DNA of 64,000 nt from Tsuneonella sediminis (GTDB taxonomy: Bacteria; Pseudomonadota; Alphaproteobacteria; Sphingomonadales; Sphingomonadaceae). Position numbers and translations under genes: made by a program. The notes below the pieces were generated by a model. That model saw only the letters and a program-made list of their open reading frames with translations. It was not told the origin of the DNA and made no database searches. The DNA lies in the NCBI RefSeq assembly GCF_051912845.1, contig NZ_JBNCBU010000001.1, positions 62,001 through 126,000 on the forward strand, in the 5' to 3' direction. This document shows, one piece after another, positions 15,711 to 26,673 of the stretch (the first letter of the stretch is position 1; each line of letters starts with the position of its first letter).

Positions 15711-16862
15711 TCACGCCTCGACCAGCGAGGCGGGTACGAGTTCGCCCAGGAGCGCATCGAGAAGCGGCATGCCGGCTTCCGTCACTATAAGGCGGCCTTC
15801 TTGGCCCGCTACCAGTCCGAGAGACTGGTAAAGCGCGAGACGGTCCCGCTCGACGAGATCCGCCTCGGCAATTGCGAACCGCTCGGCGAGCGCTGAGAGA
15901 TCGACCCCTTCGGCCAGCCGCAGGCCCATCAGCAGGGCTTCCGACGCCTGTTCGCGGCGCCCCAGCGCCCGCTCCTCGGCAATGCCGTGGCCGCGTTCGG
16001 AGACGGCCACGAGCCAGTTTTCCGGCTTCTTGTGCCGAATGGTCGCGGCGCGACCCCGCCGTCCGTGTGCACCGGGGCCGATCCCGGCGTAGTCGTGGTA
16101 GCGCCAGTAGGCGAGGTTGTGGCGGCTTTCCTGGCCGGGAAGCGCATGGTTCGACACCTCGTAGGCAGGCAGGCCCGCACTGGCGGTCATGTCGCGGGTG
16201 AGCGCGAACAGGTCCGCCGCGGGATCATCGTCCAGCGGATCGAACGCGCCGCGCCTCACGTCGGTCGCGAAGCGGGTGCCCGGCTCGATCGTAAGCTGGT
16301 AGAGCGAGAGGTGGTCAGTTCCCAGCGCGAGCGCGCGGGCCAATTCCTTTTCCCAGTGGGCCGCTGACTGACCGGGCCGCGCGTAGATCAGGTCGGCATT
16401 CACCCGGGCGAAGGTGCGCTGTGCGGTCTCGAGCGCGCGCAACCCTTCGTCCGCATCGTGAAGCCGGCCGAGAAAGGACAGCGCAGCGTCGTCGAGCGAC
16501 TGGAGCCCGAGCGAGACCCGGTTGATCCCTTCCGCCGCAAGGCCTGCAAAAGCCGCCGCTTCGACCGACGAGGGATTAGCTTCCAGCGTGATCTCGATAT
16601 CGCTCGCGAAGCCCCAGAGCGATTGGGCTTCCGAAAGCAGCGCGCCCACAAGCGCGGGCGGCATCAGGCTCGGCGTGCCGCCCCCGAAGAAGATCGATTC
16701 GAGCCGCTCGCCGCCCGCCGCTGCCGCTTCGTGCCGCATGTCGGCGATCAGTGCAGTTTGCCACTCGTCCACCTCCACATGGTCACGCACGTGCGAGTTG
16801 AAATCGCAGTAGGGGCACTTCTTCAGACAGAACGGCCAGTGGATGTAGAGTGCGCGCGCCAT
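15711..16862 (-). CDS. hemW: radical SAM heme chaperone HemW
   Basis: HemW is a radical-SAM-family protein that binds heme and inserts it into respiratory enzymes; it was long annotated as coproporphyrinogen oxidase. The 383-residue product has CLKKCPYC at residues 12-19, i.e. the Cx3Cx2C cluster motif without the extra Cys of true HemN, then FFGGGTPSLM, EANPSSVE and RVSLGLQSLDD, and a C-terminal HemN-type domain. It begins an operon with xerC downstream. rdgB-rph and hemW are often close in sphingomonads, with a CAP-family gene between them here. Confidence 0.93.
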   Translation of the reverse strand: MARALYIHWPFCLKKCPYCDFNSHVRDHVEVDEWQTALIADMRHEAAAAGGERLESIFFGGGTPSLMPPALVGALLSEAQSLWGFASDIEITLEANPSSVEAAAFAGLAAEGINRVSLGLQSLDDAALSFLGRLHDADEGLRALETAQRTFARVNADLIYARPGQSAAHWEKELARALALGTDHLSLYQLTIEPGTRFATDVRRGAFDPLDDDPAADLFALTRDMTASAGLPAYEVSNHALPGQESRHNLAYWRYHDYAGIGPGAHGRRGRAATIRHKKPENWLVAVSERGHGIAEERALGRREQASEALLMGLRLAEGVDLSALAERFAIAEADLVERDRLALYQSLGLVAGQEGRLIVTEAGMPLLDALLGELVPASLVEA

Positions 16863-16946
16863 TTACCCTGTATGCGTCAGATTCGGTTAAGTGCCCCGGC
16901 TATAGCCTATTCGGCCTCTGGATGGGGTATCGGGTTGGGTCGTCTC

Positions 16947-17471
16947 ATGGTGCGGGGTCTGTTTGCGTCTGCAATCGCGGGGATCGTGATGGCGGTCCTG
17001 CCTGCGGGAGCGTTTGCCAATACAGCAGACGAAGGCAGTTTCGCCTACCGTCTGCTGGCCGCGCACAATGCAGAGCGGGACCGGGCGGGCCTGTCCCGGC
17101 TGTCGTGGTCGAGCCGGCTTGCGCAGGATGCGCAGGACTGGGCTGTCGTGCTGTCGAGAAAGGGCACGCTCGAGCACGCGAGCAGCGAACGACGCCGCAA
17201 CATGGGCGAGAACCTGTGGATGGGGTCGGCCGGCTACTACAGCGCAGAGACCATGATCGAGGGCTTCCTTGCCGAGCGTACCCGGTTCCGCCCAGGCACG
17301 TTCCCGCAGGTCAGTCGCACGGGCAACTGGTCCGACGTCGGGCACTACACGCAGGTCATCTGGCCGACGACGACCGAAGTCGGCTGTGCGGTCGCCAAGG
17401 GCAGGGTGAACGACTTTCTGGTGTGCCGATACAATCCGCCGGGAAACACGTTCGGCCAGAAGGTCGGGTGA
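16947..17471 (+). CDS. secreted CAP/SCP domain protein
   Basis: The 174-residue protein has a signal peptide (residues 1-24, ending AGAFA) and a CAP domain: LLAAHNAERDRAGLSRLSWS, the EHASSERRRNMGENLWMG stretch with Glu and His of the central cavity, VGHYTQVIWPTTTEVGCAV and a final CRYNPPGNTFGQ. This is the pathogenesis-related/SCP fold, thought to bind lipids or act extracellularly; no bacterial activity is firm. Two Cys near the C terminus probably pair in the periplasm. It diverges from hemW by 84 bp and its stop is 4 bases from the convergent rdgB stop. Confidence 0.9.
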   Translation: MVRGLFASAIAGIVMAVLPAGAFANTADEGSFAYRLLAAHNAERDRAGLSRLSWSSRLAQDAQDWAVVLSRKGTLEHASSERRRNMGENLWMGSAGYYSAETMIEGFLAERTRFRPGTFPQVSRTGNWSDVGHYTQVIWPTTTEVGCAVAKGRVNDFLVCRYNPPGNTFGQKVG

Positions 17472-17475
17472 TGCA

Positions 17476-18102
17476 TCAGCCGAACTGCTCGGCGACGAGC
17501 TTGGCGAACGCATCGGCACGGTGGCTGATGCGGTGCTTTTCCTCCGGGTCGAGTTCGGCGAACGTCGTGTCGCGCCCTCTCGGCACGAACATCGGGTCGT
17601 AGCCGAAGCCCATCGTTCCCCGCGGCGGCCAGGTTAGCGCCCCGTCGACCCGTCCTTCGTAAACCGCCGTCTCGCCGTCAGGCCAGGCGATGGCGAGCAC
17701 ACAGGAAAACCACGCATCGCGCGCAACGGCCGGCCCCTTCGCCTGGAGCAGTCCCTCGACCTTGCCCATCGCCAGGTACCAGTCGCGGCCCGGCTCGCCC
17801 TCGAACCACTGCCGTTCCGCCCAGTCTGCCGTATAGACGCCCGGCCGTCCGTCGAATGCGGCGACCGACAGCCCGCTGTCATCCGCCAGCGCCGCAAGGC
17901 CCGACGCCTCGGCCGCCGCTCTTGCCTTGATCAGGGCATTGGCGACGAATGTCGTGCCGGTTTCCCTGGGCTCGGGCAGGCCGAGCGAGCCAGCGCTGAT
18001 GCACGTGACGCCGTAAGGTTCGAGGAGCGCGCCGATTTCCTTCAGCTTTCCGGTGTTGTGCGTCGCGATGACCAGGGTTCCGGAGCCGATGCGGCGCGTC
18101 AT
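17476..18102 (-). CDS. rdgB: RdgB/HAM1 family non-canonical purine NTP pyrophosphatase
   Basis: RdgB hydrolyses ITP, dITP and XTP to monophosphates and keeps deaminated purines out of nucleic acids. The 208-residue product opens with LVIATHNTGKLKEI, has LADDSGLSVAAFDGRPGVYTADWA (substrate-binding acidic loop), the ARFSCV-like RDAWFSCVLA strand and GTMGFGYDPMFVP with the closing EKHRISHRADAFAKL. The ATG overlaps the rph stop by 4 bp (ATGA), so the two are translated together, a pairing seen in many bacteria. Confidence 0.95.
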   Translation of the reverse strand: MTRRIGSGTLVIATHNTGKLKEIGALLEPYGVTCISAGSLGLPEPRETGTTFVANALIKARAAAEASGLAALADDSGLSVAAFDGRPGVYTADWAERQWFEGEPGRDWYLAMGKVEGLLQAKGPAVARDAWFSCVLAIAWPDGETAVYEGRVDGALTWPPRGTMGFGYDPMFVPRGRDTTFAELDPEEKHRISHRADAFAKLVAEQFG

Positions 18103-18815
18103 TTGCGGGTCGCCTCCTCCTGCGCCCGGAACACCTCGGCGCAGCCGATCTGGGCGAGCCGCAGCAGCCGAAGAAGGCCTTCCTCGTCGTACGTCGCGCC
18201 TTCCGCCGTCGCCTGGACCTCGGCGATGCGGCCACCTTCGATCAGCACGAAGTTTGCGTCCGCGTCGGCAGCGGAATCCTCGTTGTAGTCGAGATCGAGC
18301 ACGGGGGTCCCCTTGCAGATCCCGCAGCTGATCGCCGCGACCTTCGCCTGGATCGGGTCTTCCGTCACGAGGCCGGCCGTCATGAGCTTGTCGACCGCGA
18401 GGCGCAGCGCGACCCACGCGCCGCTGATCGCAGCCGTGCGGGTGCCGCCGTCGGCCTGGATCACGTCGCAGTCGAGCACGACCTGACGTTCCCCGAGCTT
18501 CTTGAGATCCACGACCGAGCGCAGCGATCGACCGATCAGACGCTGGATTTCCTGCGTCCGGCCGCTCTGCTTGCCCTTGGCCGCTTCGCGCTGGCCGCGG
18601 GTGTGAGTGGCGCGCGGAAGCATCGAGTATTCGGCAGTCACCCACCCTTCGCCCTTGCCGCGCAGCCAGGGGGGGATACGATCTTCTACCGAGGCGGTGA
18701 CGAGCACGCGGGTGTCGCCGAAACCGACGAGGCACGAACCCTCGGCGTGCTTGGTGAACCCGGTCTCGATCGAAATGGCGCGCATCTCGTCGGGCGCGCG
18801 GCCGGAAGGTCGCAT
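18099..18815 (-). CDS. rph: ribonuclease PH
   Basis: RNase PH is a phosphate-dependent 3' exonuclease that trims tRNA precursors and rRNA. The 238-residue protein starts MRPSGRAPDEMR, the canonical N terminus, and contains GDTRVLVTASVEDRIPPWLRG, the RATHTRGQREAAKGKQSGRTQEIQRLIGRSLR phosphate-site segment, and DCDVIQADGGTRTAAISGAWVAL. The ATG at 18815 has AAAGGAA upstream at good spacing; an upstream ATG at 18839 would add eight residues that homologues lack. It diverges from hrcA, and the 81-bp gap holds the hrcA promoter. Confidence 0.96.
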   Translation of the reverse strand: MRPSGRAPDEMRAISIETGFTKHAEGSCLVGFGDTRVLVTASVEDRIPPWLRGKGEGWVTAEYSMLPRATHTRGQREAAKGKQSGRTQEIQRLIGRSLRSVVDLKKLGERQVVLDCDVIQADGGTRTAAISGAWVALRLAVDKLMTAGLVTEDPIQAKVAAISCGICKGTPVLDLDYNEDSAADADANFVLIEGGRIAEVQATAEGATYDEEGLLRLLRLAQIGCAEVFRAQEEATRK

Positions 18816-18859
18816 GGCAGTTCCTTTGTGAGTCGTCATGCGCGCCTAGGCGCTTGGGC

Positions 18860-18889
18860 CTTGCCGCCGCAAGTGCGCGCTCTAGATTG
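18860..18889 (+). promoter_or_regulatory. RpoH-like promoter candidate for hrcA
   Basis: CTTG (18860-18863), a 17-base spacer and TCTAGATTG (18881-18889) match the alphaproteobacterial heat-shock pattern CTTG-N17-CYTATNTTG at 4/4 and 7/9 positions. A transcript from here would start almost exactly at the hrcA ATG (18897), and no Shine-Dalgarno sequence is present. A sigma70 reading (TTGCCG-N16-TAGATT) overlaps it. Confidence 0.45.
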
Positions 18890-18896
18890 GCACGTC

Positions 18897-19940
18897 ATGC
18901 CGACCCCTCCCGTCACCGAGCTCAGCACCCGCGCCCGGGACATATTCCGGCTGGTGGTCGAAGGCTACCTGACCAGCGGCCATCCCGTCGGCTCCAAGAC
19001 GCTGGCAGGCGAGGGCGGTCTAAATCTCTCGCCCGCTTCGATCCGGTCGGTCCTGGCTGAGCTGGAAGGACTGGGTCTGCTCGCCGCGCCGCATACCAGC
19101 GCGGGACGCATGCCGACCGAAACCGGGCTGCGGCTGTTCGTCGACGGGATGATGCAGGTCGCCGAGCCATCCGCCGCGGAGCGCCGTGCGATCGAGAAGC
19201 GGCTTTCCGCGCCAGGTCCGATCGAAGCCGCCCTCGAGGCGACCAGTGCCCTGCTGTCAGACCTGTCGGGCGCGGCGGGAATGGTCATGGTTCCGCGCCG
19301 CGAGCCGCGCCTCGCTCAGCTTACCCTCGTGCCGCTCGGGTCCGGCCGTGCGCTCGCGGTGCTGGTGGGAGAGGACGGCGCCATCGAGAACCGGGTGCTC
19401 GAGCTTGATGGGCCAGCCAGCGCCTCCGCGCTCGAGGCTGCCGGCAACTACATCACCGCGCGCCTCACCGGGCGCACGCTGGCGGAAGCGGCGTCGGTAA
19501 TGCGGCGCGAGCTCGCCGAGGGTCGTTCGCAGCTCGATGCCGCCAGCCGCGATCTGGTCGAGCGGGGGCTCGCAGTATGGAGCGAGGATGCCGCGCAGCG
19601 CCCGGTCCTGATCGTGCGCGGGGCCGCCAACCTGCTCGACGAGAGCGCGCTCGGCGACATCGAGCGGGTTCGGCAGCTTCTCGACGACCTTGAGGACAAG
19701 CAGTCCGTTGCCGAACTGCTCGAGTCCGCGCGAAGCGCAGAAGCGACCCAGATCTTCATCGGCAGCGAGAACCGGCTGTTCGCGCTGTCGGGGTCGTCGG
19801 TGATCGCCTCTCCCTATCGCGACCGCGACGGCAGGGTAGTCGGTGTGCTCGGAGTGATCGGACCGACGCGGTTGAATTACGCGCGGGTCGTCCCCATGGT
19901 GGACTTCACCGCCCGTTCGCTGGGCAAACTCATCGGATAA
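18897..19940 (+). CDS. hrcA: heat-inducible transcription repressor HrcA
   Basis: HrcA represses chaperone genes by binding CIRCE and is inactivated on heat shock when GroEL is busy. The 347-residue protein has the N-terminal winged helix (TELSTRARDIFRLVVEGYLTSGHPVGSKTL, then the SPASIRSVLAELEGLGLLAAPHTSAGRMPTETG recognition region) and a C-terminal GAF-like domain ending VIGPTRLNYARVVPMVDFTARSLGKLI, a family hallmark. grpE follows after 13 bases. I found no CIRCE element in front of hrcA, grpE or dnaK, so its operator is presumably at groESL elsewhere, as is usual in alphaproteobacteria. Confidence 0.95.
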   Translation: MPTPPVTELSTRARDIFRLVVEGYLTSGHPVGSKTLAGEGGLNLSPASIRSVLAELEGLGLLAAPHTSAGRMPTETGLRLFVDGMMQVAEPSAAERRAIEKRLSAPGPIEAALEATSALLSDLSGAAGMVMVPRREPRLAQLTLVPLGSGRALAVLVGEDGAIENRVLELDGPASASALEAAGNYITARLTGRTLAEAASVMRRELAEGRSQLDAASRDLVERGLAVWSEDAAQRPVLIVRGAANLLDESALGDIERVRQLLDDLEDKQSVAELLESARSAEATQIFIGSENRLFALSGSSVIASPYRDRDGRVVGVLGVIGPTRLNYARVVPMVDFTARSLGKLIG

Positions 19941-19953
19941 CGACGAAAAAACA

Positions 19954-20529
19954 ATGATCGAAGATGAAAAGCAGGCAGCCGACGAGGCTGCAGCGAAAGA
20001 ACTCGACGGCGTTCCCGCCGACATGATCGACGACGACGGCAAGGGTGAGGAGGGCAGCCTGTCCGACGCCCTGTCGGCACTCAAGGACGACCTCGACAAG
20101 GCCAATCAGGACATCCTCTACGCCCGCGCAGAGACGCAGAACGTGCGCCGCCGGCTGGAAAAGGATATCGCCGATGCGCGGGCCTACGCTGCCACCGGCT
20201 TTGCGCGCGACATCCTGTCGGTCTACGACAACCTGGTCCGGGCGATCGAGGCGATCCCCGCCGACCTTCACGACGATCCGCGTATGAAGGCGATGGTCAC
20301 CGGCATCGAGGCGACCCAGCGCGAGGTGGAAAAGGTCTTCGCTTCGCACGGGATCACCCGCATCGCGTCGACCGGCCTGCCGCTGGACCCCAACCAGCAC
20401 CAGGCAATGCTCGAAATTCCTTCGGACGAGCACGAGCCGGGCACGGTGGTGCAGGAAATGCAGAGCGGGTGGATGATCAATGAGCGGCTGCTGCGGCCGG
20501 CGATGGTCGGCGTGGCGAAGAAGCCCTGA
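19954..20529 (+). CDS. grpE: nucleotide exchange factor GrpE
   Basis: GrpE releases ADP from DnaK. The 191-residue product has a charged N-terminal tail, a long coiled-coil helix (LKDDLDKANQDILYARAETQNVRRRLEKDIADARAYA) and the head with ATGFARDILSVYDNLVRAIEAIP, FASHGITRIASTGLPLDPNQHQAM and the GWMINERLLRPAMVGVAK ending typical of all GrpE. It is 13 bases after hrcA and is followed after 4 bases by a threonine synthase gene, so stress and metabolic genes share a transcript unless there is an internal terminator, which I do not see. Confidence 0.96.
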   Translation: MIEDEKQAADEAAAKELDGVPADMIDDDGKGEEGSLSDALSALKDDLDKANQDILYARAETQNVRRRLEKDIADARAYAATGFARDILSVYDNLVRAIEAIPADLHDDPRMKAMVTGIEATQREVEKVFASHGITRIASTGLPLDPNQHQAMLEIPSDEHEPGTVVQEMQSGWMINERLLRPAMVGVAKKP

Positions 20530-20533
20530 CCCG

Positions 20534-21759
<1,226 letters not shown>

Positions 21760-21763
<4 letters not shown>

Positions 21764-22230
21764 GAGCCCTTATTTTGAGTCAGAAATAGGTTTAGTCGTC
21801 CAGAGATATTGCGAATTTCCGCCGCCGCTGCTTTTACTTCTTTGAGGCTCAGCGGGATAACTGCTCCGTCGCCTTCTAGCGCGAGGGCGACGGTCTCGAA
21901 GAGTACAAATTGCTCACTGACCAAGCCGTCTTTGACCCTCGAGTGCACGATGGCATTTCGAATGCGCAGCGGCTCTCGGCAGAGCTCGCGCAACCCACGT
22001 AAATACTCGACCTGTCTAGTAGTCGCCACGCTCTCAAGGCTTTGATGACCTGACAACGCGTCCAGCTTGCTGCCTAACGAGGTTTTGACGTCGCACTTGC
22101 CGATTTTCTGACACCACTTCCCTACTTGCAGTTCGAAGTGGAAAAAGGCGTCGAGCAGTTCAAGGCGAGCAAGACCCCAGGCATCTGGGGACGTCCGTGC
22201 AAGATGCTCATGATTGATGGGGATGTTCAC
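21760..22230 (-). CDS. orphan protein with HEPN-like RX4H motif
   Basis: This 156-residue protein belongs to no family I can name. It is predicted all-helical and contains R91-N92-A-I-V-H96, an RX4H motif with the polar residue after Arg that marks HEPN RNase domains in toxin and defence proteins. It lacks signal peptide and membrane segments. The DNA is visibly AT-richer than the flanks (many TTT, AAA and AGT stretches), which suggests recent acquisition. Start is GTG at 22230; a 6-bp GC hairpin ends just upstream of it. It lies 39 bases behind the IDO gene on the same strand, and its stop overlaps the threonine synthase stop within TTAG. No paired antitoxin gene is seen. Confidence 0.65.
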
Positions 22231-22231
22231 C

Positions 22232-22249
22232 CGGCGGACATTACCGCCG
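22232..22249 (-). promoter_or_regulatory. hairpin between IDO stop and HEPN-like gene start
   Basis: CGGCGG (22232-22237) and CCGCCG (22244-22249) form a perfect 6-bp stem with a 6-nt loop. On the minus strand it ends one base before the GTG start of the HEPN-like gene, where a ribosome binding site would be. It could weaken that start or end the IDO transcript. Confidence 0.4.
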
Positions 22250-22269
22250 CCGAGTGAATTCCAAGTAAT

Positions 22270-23433
22270 TCAAACCAGCTGCGCTCTGTTCTCGTCGCGG
22301 TGCTTCTTGAGGTACTTCATGAACGGCGTGCCGCCGGTGCCGACGTCGGGATCGTTGCCGGCGATGCTGCCGGCCTGCTTGTTGATGTAGCTCGCGGCAT
22401 ATTCGAGGTGGCGGGTGCGGAAGCGCGCGGACTGTTCGAGGCAGGCGTTGAACGCGTCCTTGAGGCTCTGCGACGCGGAACCGCCCACGAATTCGCGCAA
22501 GGTCGACTGCGCGGCGAGATCCTCGATGAACCGGCGGTGCGGTACCGGGCGGTACTGGTGGAGCTCGTCGAGGAACTGGCGCAGCGGGTCGTCGGAATGG
22601 CCGACCTGGAACAATGCGTCCATCGCCGGGACGATCGACGACTGGCTGCCGGTCTGACCGCGATAGGCCATCGGCTTCATCTCGAACCGGTCGACGCCCT
22701 CGTAGACCAGCCCGCCGCCCTTGAGCGCGGGGTTGTTCGCCCAGCCGTGGATGTAGGGCCGCACGCGGTGGAAGTAGATGTAGGGATCGCACCGCTCGGG
22801 CATCCGCGCGAAGTGGCCGTAGATGCGCTCCCACGCGGCATCCATCTCGACCAGCAGGCGCTCCGCCTCGGCGGCATCGCCGTTGCGAGCGACCGTTACC
22901 AGCTTCGCCGCGTTGTCGAGCAGCACGCCGGCCTCGGCCTCGATCGCGACGTGGATCATCACGAACCAGTTCTCGTCGTCACCGCCGAGGAAGTTCTGGA
23001 CCATGTAGATGTTCTCGAGCGTGATCGGGCCCGACTTGTCGAGCCGCGCCCAGTTGTCGAGCACGTAGGCCGAATAGGGCAGCAGCGGCGCCTGGCCGAG
23101 CCGGTCGGCAATCGCCACCATCGGCCGTGCAAGGTTGGCGGGCAGATACTCGGGCGGCTGCGCTTCGCCCCAGACGTAGGCCTGCACCAGGAAACTGTAG
23201 TGCACCATCGCGGTGCGGACTTCCTCTTCAGCGGCCTCGCGGGCCCAGTCCTCGAGGCCGGGATCGGCAAGCTGGCCGAGCCAGTGGCGCACGCGCCCGG
23301 TGGACATGAGACCGGAAAGGTTTCCGGCGGCTTCGAGCACCTCGCCGAACATCGCGGGCAGGGTGATCTCGTCGATCTCGTAATGCGAAAGGAAGCCGCG
23401 TTCCCGCGACATGCCGTAGTCTGTGATATTCAT
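22270..23433 (-). CDS. indoleamine 2,3-dioxygenase family heme protein
   Basis: IDO opens the indole ring of tryptophan to N-formylkynurenine. The 387-residue protein fits the IDO family along its length: MVQNFLGGDDENWFVMIHVAIEAEAG, the HRVRPYIHGWANNPAL segment, FRTRHLEYAASYI with H342 where human IDO1 has its heme-ligand His346, and GTGGTPFMKYLKKHRDE near the C terminus. Bacteria generally use the TDO type instead. No kynurenine formamidase, kynureninase or anthranilate gene lies nearby, so the pathway role is open. The ATG at 23433 begins the conserved region, but its ribosome site is weak. The HEPN-like gene follows. Confidence 0.9.
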   Translation of the reverse strand: MNITDYGMSRERGFLSHYEIDEITLPAMFGEVLEAAGNLSGLMSTGRVRHWLGQLADPGLEDWAREAAEEEVRTAMVHYSFLVQAYVWGEAQPPEYLPANLARPMVAIADRLGQAPLLPYSAYVLDNWARLDKSGPITLENIYMVQNFLGGDDENWFVMIHVAIEAEAGVLLDNAAKLVTVARNGDAAEAERLLVEMDAAWERIYGHFARMPERCDPYIYFHRVRPYIHGWANNPALKGGGLVYEGVDRFEMKPMAYRGQTGSQSSIVPAMDALFQVGHSDDPLRQFLDELHQYRPVPHRRFIEDLAAQSTLREFVGGSASQSLKDAFNACLEQSARFRTRHLEYAASYINKQAGSIAGNDPDVGTGGTPFMKYLKKHRDENRAQLV

Positions 23434-23542
23434 CGGATTGCACCGCTTGCCGGGCGCGGGTTGGGCCGCCCGGATCGATGGAGCAACAAGTAACAAGTGA
23501 AGCCGGCCCGCTCAACCCGGCCGGGTGGAAAACCTGCGCGGC

Positions 23543-24079
23543 CTATCCGGCCCCAGGGAACCGGACGAGCAGGTCGTACGCGCCCGCATCCGCCACGCCT
23601 GCGACCGCGACGCCGTTGCGCAGCCAGAACGCGTGCTTCACGATCTGCGCCTGCTGCTCGATGCCGTAGCGCTCGAGGCTCCACCCCGGCTTGAGGCTGT
23701 AGTCGTAGCGGCAGAACGGGTGGCGGTGGAGCAGGAGGTACCACTCGCCCCGCGTCTGGGTCTGCCAGACGTGAGTCATCTCGTGGATGAAGAGGCCCTG
23801 GGCGATCTTCGACGCCCGCGCGAAATCGTCGCAATAGGCGGTCCCGGCGGGGTGGAAGTGCAGGTGCCCGCGCGGCGCCATCGTGATGTGCCGGGGCTGG
23901 AACGGGAAGAACTTGCGGCGGCGGACGGTGACCTTGCCATAGTCGACCGCGGAGCCGAACACCGATCGGGCAAGCGCGATCTCTCCCGGTGTAAGCGCGC
24001 GCTTACCGCCGGCCGGACAAGATGGGGCGACAGCCTCGTCGTGGTTTTCGAGGCCGAGGCTGTCGACCGCCTGCGTCAG
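23543..24079 (-). CDS. HExxH zinc-site protein of the sphingomonad 'vgr-related' type
   Basis: A 178-codon frame encodes a compact protein with LTPGEIALARSVFGSAVDY, KFFPFQPRHITMAPRGHLHFHP, and FIHEMTHVWQ, an HExxH zinc-peptidase motif. It resembles proteins called vgr-related in sphingomonads, which are probably DUF4157-like metal-binding proteins; real peptidase activity is unproven. The start is a problem: no ATG, GTG or TTG lies between the PCuAC stop and the conserved region. The only plausible near-cognate site is CTG at 24079, overlapping the PCuAC stop (CTGA); GTG inside VFGSAV would remove conserved residues. The coordinates therefore assume coupled initiation and are uncertain at the 5' end. 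Confidence 0.65.
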   Translation of the reverse strand: MTQAVDSLGLENHDEAVAPSCPAGGKRALTPGEIALARSVFGSAVDYGKVTVRRRKFFPFQPRHITMAPRGHLHFHPAGTAYCDDFARASKIAQGLFIHEMTHVWQTQTRGEWYLLLHRHPFCRYDYSLKPGWSLERYGIEQQAQIVKHAFWLRNGVAVAGVADAGAYDLLVRFPGAG

Positions 24080-24555
24080 CGTTCGTCCCCGGCTGCCCTG
24101 ATCGGCGCTTCGAAGGTATGGCCCTTGCCGCCCGATACGATGATCGTCACTTCGGCCGTGCCGCCGGGCTTGAGCGTGTCGTCCGGCTCCATCGCCATGA
24201 TGTGCTTGCCGCCCGGCTCGAAGCTGATCTTTTCGCCCTTCTTCAGCGGCACCGGCAGCATGTCCATCATCTGCACCTTCATGTCGTATTCGCCGTAATC
24301 GTGGAAGGTCGCGCTCTTGGCGCCCTTCACCTCTGCCCGGTTCAGCGCCACGTTGCGATCGCCCTGGTAGTCGAGGTCGAAATAGACCGCCGCCGGGTTG
24401 CCGGAGACCGGCGCAAGCACCATCCGGGGATTGCTGATCGTCATTCCCGGAATGCCCGATTCCTCGGCCGGCGCCTCTGCCGGCGCATCGCCGCAAGCGG
24501 TCAGCGTGAAGGGCGCGCAGGCGAGCGCGAGAGCCGTGAGCGACCGTGAAATCAT
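24076..24555 (-). CDS. PCu(A)C copper chaperone lipoprotein
   Basis: The 159-residue protein has a lipoprotein signal (LTAC lipobox with Cys at 21) and a PCuAC domain. The copper-ligand pattern is visible as a His followed by Met residues in FHDYGEYDMKVQMMDML and by HIM in GGKHIMAMEP, close to the family's H(M)x10Mx21HxM spacing. Such proteins carry Cu(I) in the periplasm for cytochrome oxidase assembly or copper storage. The ATG at 24555 has AGGGGGAAAACG upstream. It diverges from dnaK, 169 bp apart, and precedes the HExxH gene with overlapping stop. Confidence 0.88.
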   Translation of the reverse strand: MISRSLTALALACAPFTLTACGDAPAEAPAEESGIPGMTISNPRMVLAPVSGNPAAVYFDLDYQGDRNVALNRAEVKGAKSATFHDYGEYDMKVQMMDMLPVPLKKGEKISFEPGGKHIMAMEPDDTLKPGGTAEVTIIVSGGKGHTFEAPIRAAGDER

Positions 24556-24601
24556 CGTTTTCCCCCTATGAAACAGGCCGATCAGGTAGCGGTCCGCGTC
24601 C

Positions 24602-24629
24602 CTTGTGCCAAGAAATTCCGCACCTATAT
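24602..24629 (+). promoter_or_regulatory. RpoH (sigma32)-type promoter of dnaK
   Basis: CTTG at 24602-24605, exactly 17 bases, then CCTATAT at 24623-24629 match the alphaproteobacterial heat-shock consensus CTTG-N17-CYTATNT at every defined position. The predicted transcript starts about 90 bases before the dnaK ATG. Confidence 0.65.
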
Positions 24630-24724
24630 CGCCCGCGCAATCCGAGCCTCCGAGAGGGCCTCGCCGCACCAGCGGGGGGTCCGAAAGGCGGTGTCCAACA
24701 ACGTATCAGACGAATAGGGAAACC

Positions 24725-26653
<1,929 letters not shown>

Positions 26654-26673
26654 TAGCCCGGATGGAAAGCCGA

